Assembly (NCBI GenBank): GCA_001774495.1
Contig: MFAE01000010.1
Location: forward strand, 2,303 to 37,011
DNA from: Candidatus Campbellbacteria bacterium RIFOXYC2_FULL_35_25
GTDB taxonomy: Bacteria > Patescibacteriota > Minisyncoccia > Phycocordibacterales > UBA12079
Length of the DNA: 34,709 nucleotides
Direction of reading: 5' to 3'
Shown here: piece after piece, positions 14,997 through 23,104 of the stretch
Layout: each line of letters begins with the position of its first letter
How positions within the stretch are numbered: position 1 is the stretch's first letter
Program-made: the position numbers and the translations under genes
The notes under the pieces: model-generated
Database searches by the model: none
What the model saw: the letters and a program-made list of their open reading frames with translations, nothing else
Told to the model about the DNA's origin: nothing

Positions 14997-17900
14997 ATGA
15001 GTAAAAAATTAAAGCTTATGGTATCAAAAGTTCTTGGTACAACTTTAGCTCTTGCTATGGTTTTAAGCATCGCCGCACCAGTTGGTGCTGCAGGTTTGAC
15101 AACTGATCAAGTAACCGCGATCTTGTCATTGCTTTCATCCTTCGGGGCTGATCAAGCTACAATAAACAATGTGAACTCTGCTCTTACAGGAGTTCCTACA
15201 ACAGGTGGGACAACTACTGGAGGAACATGTAGTTCATATGTATTTAATAGCGATTTAAAAATAGGTAGCACAGGAGCTGATGTTTTGAATCTTCAAAAGA
15301 TTCTTAACGCAGACGGAGTTAACATTGCTTCCACAGGTGCAGGTTCACCAGGAAACGAAACAAGTTACTTCGGTGCTTTAACTGACGCAGGTGTAGTAAG
15401 ATTCCAGAACAAATATGCTTCTGAAATTTTGGCACCAGTTGGACTTATAAATGGAACAGGATATGTTGGTGCTTCAACAAGAGCAAAGTTGAACGCAATG
15501 TGTACAGGTGGAACAACAACCGGTGGGACTACAACAGGAGGGGATACAACAACTCCATCAGTTGGAACAGGCCTTTCAGTTTCTTCAGCTACACAACCAT
15601 CAGCATCACTTGCACCTCCATCTACAGCCAGAGTTCCTTTCACAAGAGTAACTCTTACCGCTGGAAATGACGGGGATGTAACAGTTAACTCAATTACAGT
15701 TGAAAGAACTGGTTTGGGTTCTGACAACAACTTTGCTGGAATCGTTTTATTAGACGAGAATGGCACACAGTTGGGTATTGCTAAAACTTTGAATTCAAAT
15801 CACCAAGCAACAGTTGGTGAAACTTTCACAGTTAAAGCTGGAACTTCAAAAACAGTTACTATTGCAGGAAATATGGCTGCAACAGCAACAATGGCAGCTA
15901 ATGCTGGACAAGTTGTAGCTCTTTCAGTAGTTGGTGTTAATACATCAGCCGCTGTAACAGGAGTACTTCCTGTAACAGGAGCTGCTCACACAATCAACGC
16001 TACATTAACAGTTGGTACAGCGACACCTACAAGAGGTGCGCTTGACCCAGGTGTTGACGCTAGTTCAAAAGAAATTGGAACAACAGGTTACACTTTCTCA
16101 TCACTTAGAATCACAGCTGGTTCAGCTGAAGAAATTAGAATCCATTCAATTAGATGGAATCAATCAGGTTCAGCATCATCAGATGATCTTGCTAACGTAA
16201 TGGTTTATGTTGATGGAACTGGTTATGCAACTTCTGTTTCAGCTGACGGTAAATATTACACAGCTTCATTTGGAAATGGAATCGTGGTTGGAAAAGGTCT
16301 TGCAAAAGAAATTTCAATTAAGGGTGATATAGTAGGTGGTTCAGTAAGAACTGTTACTTTTGACCTTTATAAGGCTACTGATATTTACATCACAGGTGAA
16401 ACTTACGGTTATGGTATTTCAGCAGATGATCAAGATTCAGCAGTGGGTACTCTTACAGAAGGTACATTCAATGATGAATTGACACCTGCTTACCCAGCTT
16501 ACGATGTTACTATCTCAGCTGGTACAGTTAACTCAATTTCAAAATCAAACGATGTGGCTGCACAAAATATTGCTATTTTGTCACCAAATCAACCATTAGG
16601 AGGATTTGAAGTTAACATCAGAGGTGAAGCGATTTCTGTTCAACAAATGGTTTTCAATATCCAGGCAACTGGAAATGAAGCAGAAAACATAACAAACATT
16701 AGTTTGGTTGACGGAAATGGTTCAGTGGTTGCTGGTCCAGTTAATGGAGTAAGCACATCTACAAACTCACCAAACGGAACAGTTACTTTCACAGATACAG
16801 TTACTTTACCAGTAGGAAAGACAGTTCTTTCCTTGAGAGGTCAACTTGGTTCAGCTTTTGTATCAAATGATACCGTTGCTGCGTCCACAACACCTTCAAC
16901 ACAGTGGACAACAGTAACAGGGCAAACAACAGGAGACACAATTAGTCTTTCATCATTTAGTTCAGCTATTACAGCTAATACAATGACAGTTAAAGCAGGT
17001 GCTTTGGCTATGAGTGTTTCTTCACAACCTACAGCTAGAACAGTCATTGCCGGTTCAAAAGGATTTGAATTTGCAAGATATGTTCTTGATGCAAGTCAAT
17101 CAGGAGAAGATGTTAGATTGATATCAATGAAAGGACTTCTTGCGTTAACTACAGTTACAGCTTCAAATCTTTCAAATTGTAACTTGTATGACGGAACAGA
17201 TCCTATCACTGACAACACAAGCGTAACATTAGCAGCCGGAGATGTATCATTTACATTTGATAATGGTGGATTGATTATTCCTAAGGGAACTCAAAAAGCT
17301 ATATCAATGAAATGTGATTTGGCAGCTAGTGCTACATCAGGTAGTGTAACTTGGGGATTGACAAACAATGCCTCAACAGATTCTCCTGCTACAGGAGTTC
17401 AGTCAGGACAAACAATCTCTGAAACTATGACAGCCGCAGCTGGTCAAGCTATGACTGCTGCTACAAGTGGTTCATACACAGTTACAGAAGATACATCACT
17501 TCTTTACAGCGTTGCACAAGCTGGTTCAACGGGCGTAACTCTTGCTAAACTAAGATTTACATCTGGAGCTTCAGAAGCGGTAGATTTGAAACAACTTGCT
17601 CTACAATTGGGTAATACTGCTTCAAACTCACCTGCTGATTTAGTTGGAGAGAAAGTTATGATTTACAACGGTTCAACATTAATTGGTACAGCTCAATTCG
17701 GTGGAGCAAATGCAGACAATGCAACTTCAACAGCTTTGAGTCCTGCACCTAGAATTGAAGCAGGAGAATCAATCGTTCTTACAATTAAAGGAGATCTTTC
17801 TGCTCATAATGTAAACGAAGGAACACCAGGAGCATTCCTAGCTATCACTTACGATGGTGATAACGTTGGAAGTAATGGTAACTACGCAACAGGTGCTAGT

Positions 17901-18539
17901 TCACAAACTACAATCAGCAGTGGAACAACTTCTGATGTTACAACAGCTGGTTTGAGGATCTTTAGAACAGTTCCTTCAATCGCAGTAACAAGTAGCGGAG
18001 GAACATTGGTTGCTGGTGCTGATTTGTACAAGTTTACTGTAACTAACCCTAATAGCAGAGATGTTGTGTTCAAGAAATTCTCAATGTCAGTTGCTACAAC
18101 AGGTGGAGCAGTAACTGGTTTCACACTTTACGGTGACGGTGTTGCATTTAACACAAGTACCGCAGAGGCTCCTTTGGGAGTATTGGAACTAAATGCCGGA
18201 GTTACTTCACAAGCGAAGATTGTTCCAGCTAATAGCTCAAAGACATATGTTTTGAGAGCTGATACAGCTGTAGATACTGCTTCAGTATCAGAAACAATTA
18301 ACCTTGCATTGCTAGCTGATACTTCATATCCTGCAATCGCAAATCTTATGGGTACAGTTACAACAGTTGAGAACGGTTCAGCTAATACCGATAACATTAT
18401 CTGGTCACCATTCTCAACAACAACTCCAGTTGCTACTTCAGCAACAGAGTCTAACTTAGACTGGACAAATGGTTATGGTTTGCCTGGCTTCCCAGCTAAC
18501 GCAGCCTTCCCAATCCAGACATGGACAAGAGCTAACTAG
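14997..18539 (+). CDS. Large S-layer-like exported protein with peptidoglycan-binding domain
   Basis: The protein (1180 aa) starts with a classical signal peptide: basic MSKKLKLMVSK, a hydrophobic core, then cleavage near VGAAG. Residues about 77-168 form a peptidoglycan-binding-like domain (LKIGSTGADVLNLQKIL, SYFGALTDAGVVRFQNKY, GYVGASTRAKLNAMC). A TTGGTTTGG linker follows, then many Thr/Ser/Ala/Gly-rich beta-sandwich segments to the end. The composition, size and even codon usage suggest an abundant surface protein, most likely the S-layer or a major cell-wall protein. It is monocistronic with a strong terminator at 18628. Confidence 0.85.
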   Translation: MSKKLKLMVSKVLGTTLALAMVLSIAAPVGAAGLTTDQVTAILSLLSSFGADQATINNVNSALTGVPTTGGTTTGGTCSSYVFNSDLKIGSTGADVLNLQKILNADGVNIASTGAGSPGNETSYFGALTDAGVVRFQNKYASEILAPVGLINGTGYVGASTRAKLNAMCTGGTTTGGTTTGGDTTTPSVGTGLSVSSATQPSASLAPPSTARVPFTRVTLTAGNDGDVTVNSITVERTGLGSDNNFAGIVLLDENGTQLGIAKTLNSNHQATVGETFTVKAGTSKTVTIAGNMAATATMAANAGQVVALSVVGVNTSAAVTGVLPVTGAAHTINATLTVGTATPTRGALDPGVDASSKEIGTTGYTFSSLRITAGSAEEIRIHSIRWNQSGSASSDDLANVMVYVDGTGYATSVSADGKYYTASFGNGIVVGKGLAKEISIKGDIVGGSVRTVTFDLYKATDIYITGETYGYGISADDQDSAVGTLTEGTFNDELTPAYPAYDVTISAGTVNSISKSNDVAAQNIAILSPNQPLGGFEVNIRGEAISVQQMVFNIQATGNEAENITNISLVDGNGSVVAGPVNGVSTSTNSPNGTVTFTDTVTLPVGKTVLSLRGQLGSAFVSNDTVAASTTPSTQWTTVTGQTTGDTISLSSFSSAITANTMTVKAGALAMSVSSQPTARTVIAGSKGFEFARYVLDASQSGEDVRLISMKGLLALTTVTASNLSNCNLYDGTDPITDNTSVTLAAGDVSFTFDNGGLIIPKGTQKAISMKCDLAASATSGSVTWGLTNNASTDSPATGVQSGQTISETMTAAAGQAMTAATSGSYTVTEDTSLLYSVAQAGSTGVTLAKLRFTSGASEAVDLKQLALQLGNTASNSPADLVGEKVMIYNGSTLIGTAQFGGANADNATSTALSPAPRIEAGESIVLTIKGDLSAHNVNEGTPGAFLAITYDGDNVGSNGNYATGASSQTTISSGTTSDVTTAGLRIFRTVPSIAVTSSGGTLVAGADLYKFTVTNPNSRDVVFKKFSMSVATTGGAVTGFTLYGDGVAFNTSTAEAPLGVLELNAGVTSQAKIVPANSSKTYVLRADTAVDTASVSETINLALLADTSYPAIANLMGTVTTVENGSANTDNIIWSPFSTTTPVATSATESNLDWTNGYGLPGFPANAAFPIQTWTRAN

Positions 18540-18627
18540 TAATAGCTATCTCTGAACTTAACTAAACCAAGATTTCTAACTAATGTTTTAAACAAAGGTT
18601 TCAAATCAAAGTGGATTTAAGTAAAGC

Positions 18628-18655
18628 AAAAAACCCCTCTTTTGAGGGGTTTTTT
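18628..18655 (+). terminator. Terminator of the S-layer-like gene
   Basis: A perfect hairpin AAAAAACCCCTC-TTTT-GAGGGGTTTTTT lies 88 bp after the stop. Confidence 0.95.
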
Positions 18656-18666
18656 GTCTTCCAAAT

Positions 18667-18746
18667 TTTAACTAGATTTTCGGGTGTCCGACACCCTGTA
18701 GCCCGCAGGTGAGGGTGTCGGACACCATTAGAAAATCAGTTAAAAT
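18667..18746. repeat. Long imperfect palindrome with GGTGTCCGACACC arms
   Basis: The outer arms TTTTAACT...AGTTAAAA and GATTTTC...GAAAATC enclose GGTGTCCGACACCCT and AGGGTGTCGGACACC around a 14-nt loop. Each inner arm is itself a palindrome. GTGTCNGACAC-type palindromes are often seen with RAYT transposases; one is encoded at 21748. Confidence 0.8.
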
Positions 18747-18796
18747 TAACAAAACCCTGGGAGTAATTTAAAGAGACGTGGCGTTTGGGTTCAAAC

Positions 18797-18825
18797 AAAA
18801 ACCCTGCATTTATGCGGGGTTTTTG
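18797..18825 (+). terminator. Second terminator-like hairpin
   Basis: AAAAACCCTGCAT and ATGCGGGGTTTTT form a stem ending in a T run, enclosed by GAGACG...CGTCTC (about 18771-18831). It ends no visible ORF, so the stretch 18745-18825 could be a short RNA or a read-through backup. Confidence 0.7.
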
Positions 18826-18844
18826 TCGTCTCCAAACAACCCTC

Positions 18845-18877
18845 AAAATTGACAGGGACTAAGTCCCTGTCAATTTT
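18845..18877. repeat. REP-like palindrome (GACAGGGACT type)
   Basis: A 16-bp perfect inverted repeat with a single central base contains TTGACAGGGACT and its inverse. The same core occurs at 21694-21728 and 21921-21949. Confidence 0.9.
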
Positions 18878-18892
18878 AGGATTTTCTTAATT

Positions 18893-19105
18893 AGACGAAT
18901 TTTGCTTCGCAAAATTCGTCTTTGTGAGAAATTACGAACAGAGGCCGGGTCTCTGCGAAGCGCCGTGTCCGCCTCTGGCTGGGAAGCGGAGTGAAAGACC
19001 CGACCTCCTCTGGTAGTGTAATTTTTGAATTGTTCGTCTTTGCGCCGTGTCCGCCGTAGAGTAACGGAGGAGGAAGCACTTTAGCCCGAAGCAATCCAGA
19101 AAATA
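18893..19105. repeat. Composite dispersed repeat, copy B, with hairpin at 18893-18921
   Basis: It starts with a 13-bp perfect hairpin (AGACGAATTTTGC, TTC loop) identical in its core to 4463-4489. Blocks resembling the 13014-13160 element follow: ATTACGAACAGAGGCC, GGAAGCGGAGTGAAAG, GGTAGTGTAAT, CGTCTTTGCG and GAAGCAATCC. No gene is seen. The open minus-strand frame here is just the repeat. Confidence 0.6.
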
Positions 19106-19154
19106 GAAGCAATTCAGAAAAAGCCTTAAAAACTATTAACTAAAAACTAACTTA

Positions 19155-19267
19155 TGTTATAATAGCCAAATGAATCCTGTTAGAGAAAATTTTCTTTGTA
19201 GCGGATTTATTGTGAGAGTTATTAATTAATTTAAGATAAGAAATATTATCTTTCTATTTCCAATGGG
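19155..19267 (+). promoter_or_regulatory. Promoter and leader of the TPR gene with palindrome
   Basis: TATAAT lies about 19157-19162. The leader then holds an interrupted palindrome at 19173-19207 (AATCC...AGAAAA/TTTTCT...GGATT). A (CTAAAAA)n-like tract sits just upstream (19126-19150). No SD precedes the ATG at 19268. Confidence 0.45.
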
Positions 19268-20065
19268 ATGCAAAAGAAAACAAAAATAAAAATAATAATT
19301 TTATTACTACTAATTTTAATAGGAGGGTATTTCTATAAAGATAAATTAAAAACAACAAAAGAAGCTGATATTATAACAAATGATGATTCCGCTCAAGAAG
19401 TCTCTTTGAATTATGATGAAGAAGGTAAATTAATAATTACTCCTGTAGAAGTCTCTCAAAAAGATTTACCCCCAGCACCAGATTTAGATAGAAAGATAAC
19501 TTTTAGCGACGATTTTCCTAATGACCAAAAAGATAAAACAATAACAAAAATTAAAGAAATAATCTCTATTTTAAAAAAAGATACAACTTCTTTTGAAAAC
19601 TGGATCGAGCTTGGTTCTTATAGGAAAATGATAGGTGATTTTGAAGGAGCCTTAGAGGCATGGGAATATGCTTCTAAGATAAGCCCCTCAAGCACAGTTT
19701 CATTTAGTAATTTAGGTAATCTATATCAGTATTCTTTGCAAGATTATAAAAAGGCGGAAGAATATTTTCTTAAGGCACTGGAAGTCGATTCTAGTTATAT
19801 GATGAATTATATAAACCTTCATGATTTATACAAGCTTTCATATAAACAGAGTACAAATGAGGCTATAGGCATTCTCTCGAAAGGATTAAAAACTTATCCG
19901 AATGAACTTACTTTGCTTGTTCCATTAGCAATTGATTATAAAGAAGCAGGGGATAAAGAAAACGCACTAATTTATTACAAAAAAGCTTCAGAAGTAGCCA
20001 AAGAGACAAAGAATAATTCTCTTTACACAGAATTTCAAAAAGAAATTTCAAATCTAACTCAATAA
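19268..20065 (+). CDS. Membrane-anchored TPR protein
   Basis: An N-terminal basic stretch and hydrophobic segment (about 7-23) anchor the protein. Residues about 110-225 carry three to four tetratricopeptide repeats: NWIELGSYRKMIGDFEGALE, SNLGNLYQYSLQDYKKAEEY, and YKEAGDKENALIYYKKASE. TPRs bind partner proteins, so it is likely an assembly scaffold at the outer face of the membrane. The partner is unknown. A CTAACAGAAAC hairpin terminator follows at 20075. Confidence 0.8.
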   Translation: MQKKTKIKIIILLLLILIGGYFYKDKLKTTKEADIITNDDSAQEVSLNYDEEGKLIITPVEVSQKDLPPAPDLDRKITFSDDFPNDQKDKTITKIKEIISILKKDTTSFENWIELGSYRKMIGDFEGALEAWEYASKISPSSTVSFSNLGNLYQYSLQDYKKAEEYFLKALEVDSSYMMNYINLHDLYKLSYKQSTNEAIGILSKGLKTYPNELTLLVPLAIDYKEAGDKENALIYYKKASEVAKETKNNSLYTEFQKEISNLTQ

Positions 20066-20074
20066 ATCGAACAA

Positions 20075-20110
20075 AAAAACTAACAGAAACCGAGTTTCTG
20101 TTAGTTTTTA
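20075..20110. terminator. Palindromic terminator after the TPR gene
   Basis: AAAAACTAACAGAAAC and GTTTCTGTTAGTTTTT flank CGA. It belongs to the same stylistic family as the GACAG... palindromes (internal ACAGAA/TTCTGT) but serves as terminator here. Confidence 0.85.
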
Positions 20111-20129
20111 TGTTATCTAACAACCCACA

Positions 20130-20160
20130 AAACTCCCAGGGGCCAGGCCCCTGGGAGTTT
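20130..20160. repeat. REP-like palindrome (CTCCCAGGGGCC type), copy 1
   Basis: A 15-bp perfect inverted repeat, AAACTCCCAGGGGCC, with a single central A. A nearly identical copy lies 7 kb away at 27151-27183. Confidence 0.92.
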
Positions 20161-20303
20161 GTATTTCATAAGAAAAAATAATCCCCAAAATTTTTTGCTT
20201 TGTTTCGTTTTTTGTTTTAGAATCTAAGTAGAGAAAGTTGTATAAAAAATGGGTAGTTAACTGGCTATTTTTAATAGCCGTAACTTCAAACGGGGTGAAC
20301 TTT

Positions 20304-20504
20304 ATGGCGAGATACGAGTGGCACGGGCAGTGGTTCAATACTTTTGAAGAGTGGAAATTAGCTTACGAACAAGATTCCTGTCCCCCGGCTAAGGCTGGCG
20401 GAGGGGAAGCAAGGAAAAAACTCAAACGCTATATTTTCCGGGACAAATGTTTTGATTTTTTTACCATGGCATGCCTCATTCTTGACAGACAGGGATCCGT
20501 ATAA
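20304..20504 (+). CDS. Small SD-led hypothetical protein (66 aa)
   Basis: I place the start at ATG 20304 because GGGGTGA, a good anti-SD match, ends 6 nt upstream; an in-frame ATG at 20238 has no SD. The N-terminus MARYEWHGQWFNTFEEWKL is aromatic-rich and acidic. The middle (CPPAKAGGGEARKKLKR) is encoded by an imperfect CCCCGGC/GGCTGGCGGAGGGG palindrome, so a repeat may have entered the gene. The C-terminal part holds two further Cys. The family is not recognised. A hairpin at 20531 may terminate it. Confidence 0.5.
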   Translation: MARYEWHGQWFNTFEEWKLAYEQDSCPPAKAGGGEARKKLKRYIFRDKCFDFFTMACLILDRQGSV

Positions 20505-20530
20505 ATTTAACCCATTTTTACATAGGCAAG

Positions 20531-20556
20531 GGGGCAGACAGTGGCTTCTGTCCCCT
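20531..20556. repeat. REP-like hairpin GGGGGCAGA / TTCTGTCCCC
   Basis: A nine-pair stem including one G-T pair encloses a loop of about 7 nt. The GGGACAG-type arms resemble the RAYT-linked palindromes. It lies 26 bp after the 66-aa ORF. Confidence 0.6.
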
Positions 20557-20585
20557 GAAGTTTTTAAAATAAATTAAAACAAAAA

Positions 20586-20632
20586 AACTCAAAGAGGTGA
20601 TTATAAAATCTATCCTTTGAGTTTTTTTGCTT
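20586..20632. terminator. AAACTCAAAG / CTTTGAGTTT hairpin terminator
   Basis: AAAAACTCAAAG (about 20585-20596) pairs with CTTTGAGTTTTTTTG (about 20616-20630) around a 19-nt loop. The T-run makes it a credible plus-strand terminator for the small gene at 20304, or a backup. Confidence 0.6.
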
Positions 20633-20730
20633 TTTGTGGCATAATTAAGTTACTAATTAATAACTAACGGCTTATAGCCTATTAGTTGGCAGTCAATAGT
20701 TGAAGAAAATTACACCTTAAATTTTTTTCT

Positions 20731-20788
20731 AAAAACTAAAAACTAAAAACTAAAAACTAAAAACTAAAAACTATAAACTAATAATAAT
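20731..20788 (+). promoter_or_regulatory. (CTAAAAA)n tract grading into TATAAACTA before the SIMPL gene
   Basis: At least five CTAAAAA heptamers precede CTATAAACTAATAATAAT and the ATG. The last unit is changed to a TATAAA -10-like box about 13 nt before the start. An almost identical ending precedes rplL (30717). Confidence 0.6.
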
Positions 20789-21655
20789 ATGAACGAAGAA
20801 AATAATAAAAAAATGGACAAATGTTGTTCAGAAGATAATAAATATATGAACAGATGTTGTGTGGGAAATAAAAGAAATGTTGTAAGAATCTTTTCTTTGC
20901 TACTTATCGTTACTTCTGTTTTTATGATTTTTAAAACAGTGGGAGTTTATCGAGAAAATAAATTTATAGGGCAAGGAGGTGTTGGGAACACCATGACTTT
21001 TAGTGGGGAAGGGGAAGTTTTTGCAGTTCCAGATATCGCCAGTTTTTCTTTCTCTGTTGTTGAGGAATCCAAAACTCCATCTGAAGCACAAGCACTAGCT
21101 ACAAAAAAGATAAATGAAGCAATTACTTTCTTAAAAGAAAATAATATAGAAGATAAAGATATAAAAACAACAAATTATAATGTTTACCCTCGCTATGAAT
21201 GGCAAAAAAGGAATATTGTTTGTATCGCAGCACCATGTATTAGTCCCGAAACAGAAAGAGTTTTGGTTGGTTATGAAGTAAATCAGTCAGTAACTGTGAA
21301 GGTCAGAGATACAGAAAAAGCTGGTACCATTTTGGCTGGTATTGGAGGGTTGGATGTAAGCAATATAAGCGGGTTGAATTTTGAGATAGATGATGAGGAT
21401 GGATTGACCCGAGAAGCTCGAAAACTAGCCATAGAAGACGCAAAGAGCAAGGCAGGGGAACTGGCTAAAGATTTAGGCGTAAAGCTTGTTAGGATAGTAA
21501 ATTTCAGCGAATCAGGCGACTATCCAACATACTACAAAACATCTTTTGCAGAAATGGATGCAGTAGGTATGGGAGGAGCTATCGAAGCCCCACAATTACC
21601 TATGGGAGAAAACAAAATCATCTCAAATATCTCAATAACCTACGAAATCCGATAA
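20789..21655 (+). CDS. SIMPL-domain (DUF541) membrane-anchored protein
   Basis: The N-terminal cytosolic part contains two CC pairs (KCCSED, RCCVGN), then a membrane helix (about 32-47) and the SIMPL domain from about residue 65: GEGEVFAVPDIASFSFSV, ALATKKINEAITFLKENNI, TTNYNVYPRYEW, GYEVNQSVTVKVRD and ARKLAIEDAKSKAGELAKDLGVKL. SIMPL/BP26 proteins form oligomeric, channel-like assemblies in the cell envelope; the role is unclear. The double CC head is unusual and may bind metal or lipid. No SD. Confidence 0.88.
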   Translation: MNEENNKKMDKCCSEDNKYMNRCCVGNKRNVVRIFSLLLIVTSVFMIFKTVGVYRENKFIGQGGVGNTMTFSGEGEVFAVPDIASFSFSVVEESKTPSEAQALATKKINEAITFLKENNIEDKDIKTTNYNVYPRYEWQKRNIVCIAAPCISPETERVLVGYEVNQSVTVKVRDTEKAGTILAGIGGLDVSNISGLNFEIDDEDGLTREARKLAIEDAKSKAGELAKDLGVKLVRIVNFSESGDYPTYYKTSFAEMDAVGMGGAIEAPQLPMGENKIISNISITYEIR

Positions 21656-21693
21656 ATTAGGGTTTTTGCTTAAGGAATCAAGGCCAAGAAATT

Positions 21694-21728
21694 AAAAACT
21701 GACAGGGACTTAGTCCCTGTCAGTTTTT
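21694..21728. repeat. REP-like palindrome directly upstream of the RAYT gene
   Basis: A 17-bp perfect inverted repeat (AAAAACTGACAGGGACT and its inverse) with a single central T. It ends 19 bp before the transposase ATG and could terminate the SIMPL transcript as well. Confidence 0.93.
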
Positions 21729-21732
21729 CTGT

Positions 21733-21747
21733 TATAATTTAAGAACT
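21733..21747 (+). promoter_or_regulatory. -10 box suggesting a leaderless RAYT transcript
   Basis: TATAAT at 21733-21738 is 9 nt before the ATG, which puts the expected transcription start at or next to the start codon. Confidence 0.5.
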
Positions 21748-22434
21748 ATGAGAAATGTAAAATTTGAAAACGGTGAATACTACCACATATATAATCGAGG
21801 GACTGATAAAAGAAACATTTTTGGAGATAAGGGGGATATTTGGAGGTTTATAAAAGGTATTTTGATATTTAACAGAAAGAATCCTGTTGGTAGTATACGT
21901 GAAGAATTAAATGGGCGAAGAATTGACAGGGACTTAGTCCCTGTCAATTATGGAGATTTGATTGAATTAAGTGGTGAATTGGTTGAAATTATATGTCTTT
22001 GTTTAAACCCTAATCATTACCATTTACTTATTAGACAAGTTTCAGATGGTGGAATTAGTAAATTTATGCATAAATTAGGCTCAGGTTATACTACCTATTT
22101 TAATGAAAAGAATAAAAGGAGCGGCTCTTTGTTTCAGGGAACATTTAAGGCAGTTCATGTTGAATCTAATGAACAGCTGTTGTATGTGAGTGGTTATATA
22201 AATTTAAACGACAGAGTTCATGAGATTGGTGGGGAAGACAAGGCTTTGGTTTTTTCTAGTTGGAGTGAATATTGTGGTGAAAATAAGGTTTTGAATATGT
22301 GTAAAAAGGATATTATACTAGGTCAGTTTGATAATATTAATGATTACAAAAAATTTGCGAAAGAAGTTGCTGAGTCTGCCCGAGAAAATAAAAAAATGAA
22401 AAGAGAAGAAAGCACAATTGATCTTTTAGAATAA
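21748..22434 (+). CDS. REP-associated tyrosine transposase (RAYT, Y1_Tnp family)
   Basis: This is a single-strand DNA transposase of the HUH class, related to IS200/IS605 TnpA, thought to move or process REP palindromes. The N-terminus has GEYYHIYNRGTDKRNIF, the HUH motif is H90-Y91-H92 in NPNHYHLLI, SGSLFQGTFKAV (125-136) matches the conserved G-LWQ-RFKA region, and the nucleophile is probably Y146 or Y150 (LLYVSGYINLN). The length of 228 aa is normal. A REP-like palindrome (21921-21949) lies in frame and encodes residues 58-68 (RRIDRDLVPVN). Palindromes also flank the gene on both sides, the downstream one overlapping the stop codon. Confidence 0.92.
   Translation: MRNVKFENGEYYHIYNRGTDKRNIFGDKGDIWRFIKGILIFNRKNPVGSIREELNGRRIDRDLVPVNYGDLIELSGELVEIICLCLNPNHYHLLIRQVSDGGISKFMHKLGSGYTTYFNEKNKRSGSLFQGTFKAVHVESNEQLLYVSGYINLNDRVHEIGGEDKALVFSSWSEYCGENKVLNMCKKDIILGQFDNINDYKKFAKEVAESARENKKMKREESTIDLLE
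21921..21949. repeat. REP-like palindrome inside the RAYT coding sequence
   Basis: A 14-bp perfect inverted repeat, AATTGACAGGGACT with central T, shares its core with 21694-21728 and 18845-18877. The reading frame is kept through it. Confidence 0.93.
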
Positions 22435-22463
22435 ATTGACAGAAGCTAAGCTTCTGTCAATTT
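22433..22463. repeat. REP-like palindrome overlapping the RAYT stop codon
   Basis: A 15-bp perfect inverted repeat, AAATTGACAGAAGCT with central A. It shares TTGACAG with the other copies but has AAGCT in place of GGACT. It starts in the TAA of the transposase. Confidence 0.92.
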
Positions 22464-22591
22464 GAGTTATCCACAAATTTTGTGTAAAAATTTTATTTGT
22501 TTTGTTGTAAAATGAGGAGGATTATTGATGTTTTTTTGATTGTATTTGCGGAAAATACAGTCTATTTATTTGTTCGTTTTGTATCATTTAT

Positions 22592-23104
22592 ATGAAAAAT
22601 AAATTTTTAATTGGAGGGGTAATCGTTGTTTTGGTAGTCATCAGCTATTTAAATTTTTACTATAATCAAAAAAAAGAATTTAAACTTATAACAAACGATG
22701 AAGAACTAGCCTCATTTATGCAAAATATGGAGGAAGGGGATTTGGAAGAATATTTAGCCAAGAAAGATGAGTTGTATGCACAAGACATTTACGGGGGAGA
22801 AACTCCAGAGGAGACCCTAACCTTATTTATTGATGCCCTGAAGGCAGGGGATGTCGAATTGGCCAGCAAGTATTTTAAATTGGAGGATCAGGAAAGAGAG
22901 TTGGATAGATTAAATAATCTAGATGAAGATAATATTAAAAATTACATCGAGTTCTCTAATTCTAATGAAAGAATGGTTTTCTGCAATGAAGAAAATGATA
23001 ATTGTGATATAGATATTAAATTTGACGGAGACAACGTTTCTGTTGCTAGGTTTATTTTAAACAAAGAAACAAACAAATGGAAAATGGAAAGTCTTCAAAG
23101 ATAA
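22592..23104 (+). CDS. Membrane-anchored NTF2-like/DUF4878-like protein (170 aa)
   Basis: An N-terminal signal anchor (about 5-22) is followed by an acidic segment and then GETPEETLTLFIDALKAGDV with ELASKYFKLEDQ. That pattern is typical of NTF2-like lipoprotein domains of the DUF4878 type. Two Cys (VFCNEENDNCDI) may form a disulfide. The role is unknown. The last 28 bp overlap the next gene in another frame, so the two are cotranscribed and probably translationally coupled. No SD. Confidence 0.65.
   Translation: MKNKFLIGGVIVVLVVISYLNFYYNQKKEFKLITNDEELASFMQNMEEGDLEEYLAKKDELYAQDIYGGETPEETLTLFIDALKAGDVELASKYFKLEDQERELDRLNNLDEDNIKNYIEFSNSNERMVFCNEENDNCDIDIKFDGDNVSVARFILNKETNKWKMESLQR

Noticed and set aside
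18891-19112. Minus-strand 73-codon open frame.
   Set aside because: It covers the dispersed composite repeat and its hairpin, with no start signal and repeat-driven composition.
19170-19229. A 19-codon ORF right after a TATAAT box upstream of the TPR gene.
   Set aside because: It is encoded by the interrupted palindrome at 19173-19207, and no supporting start signal exists.
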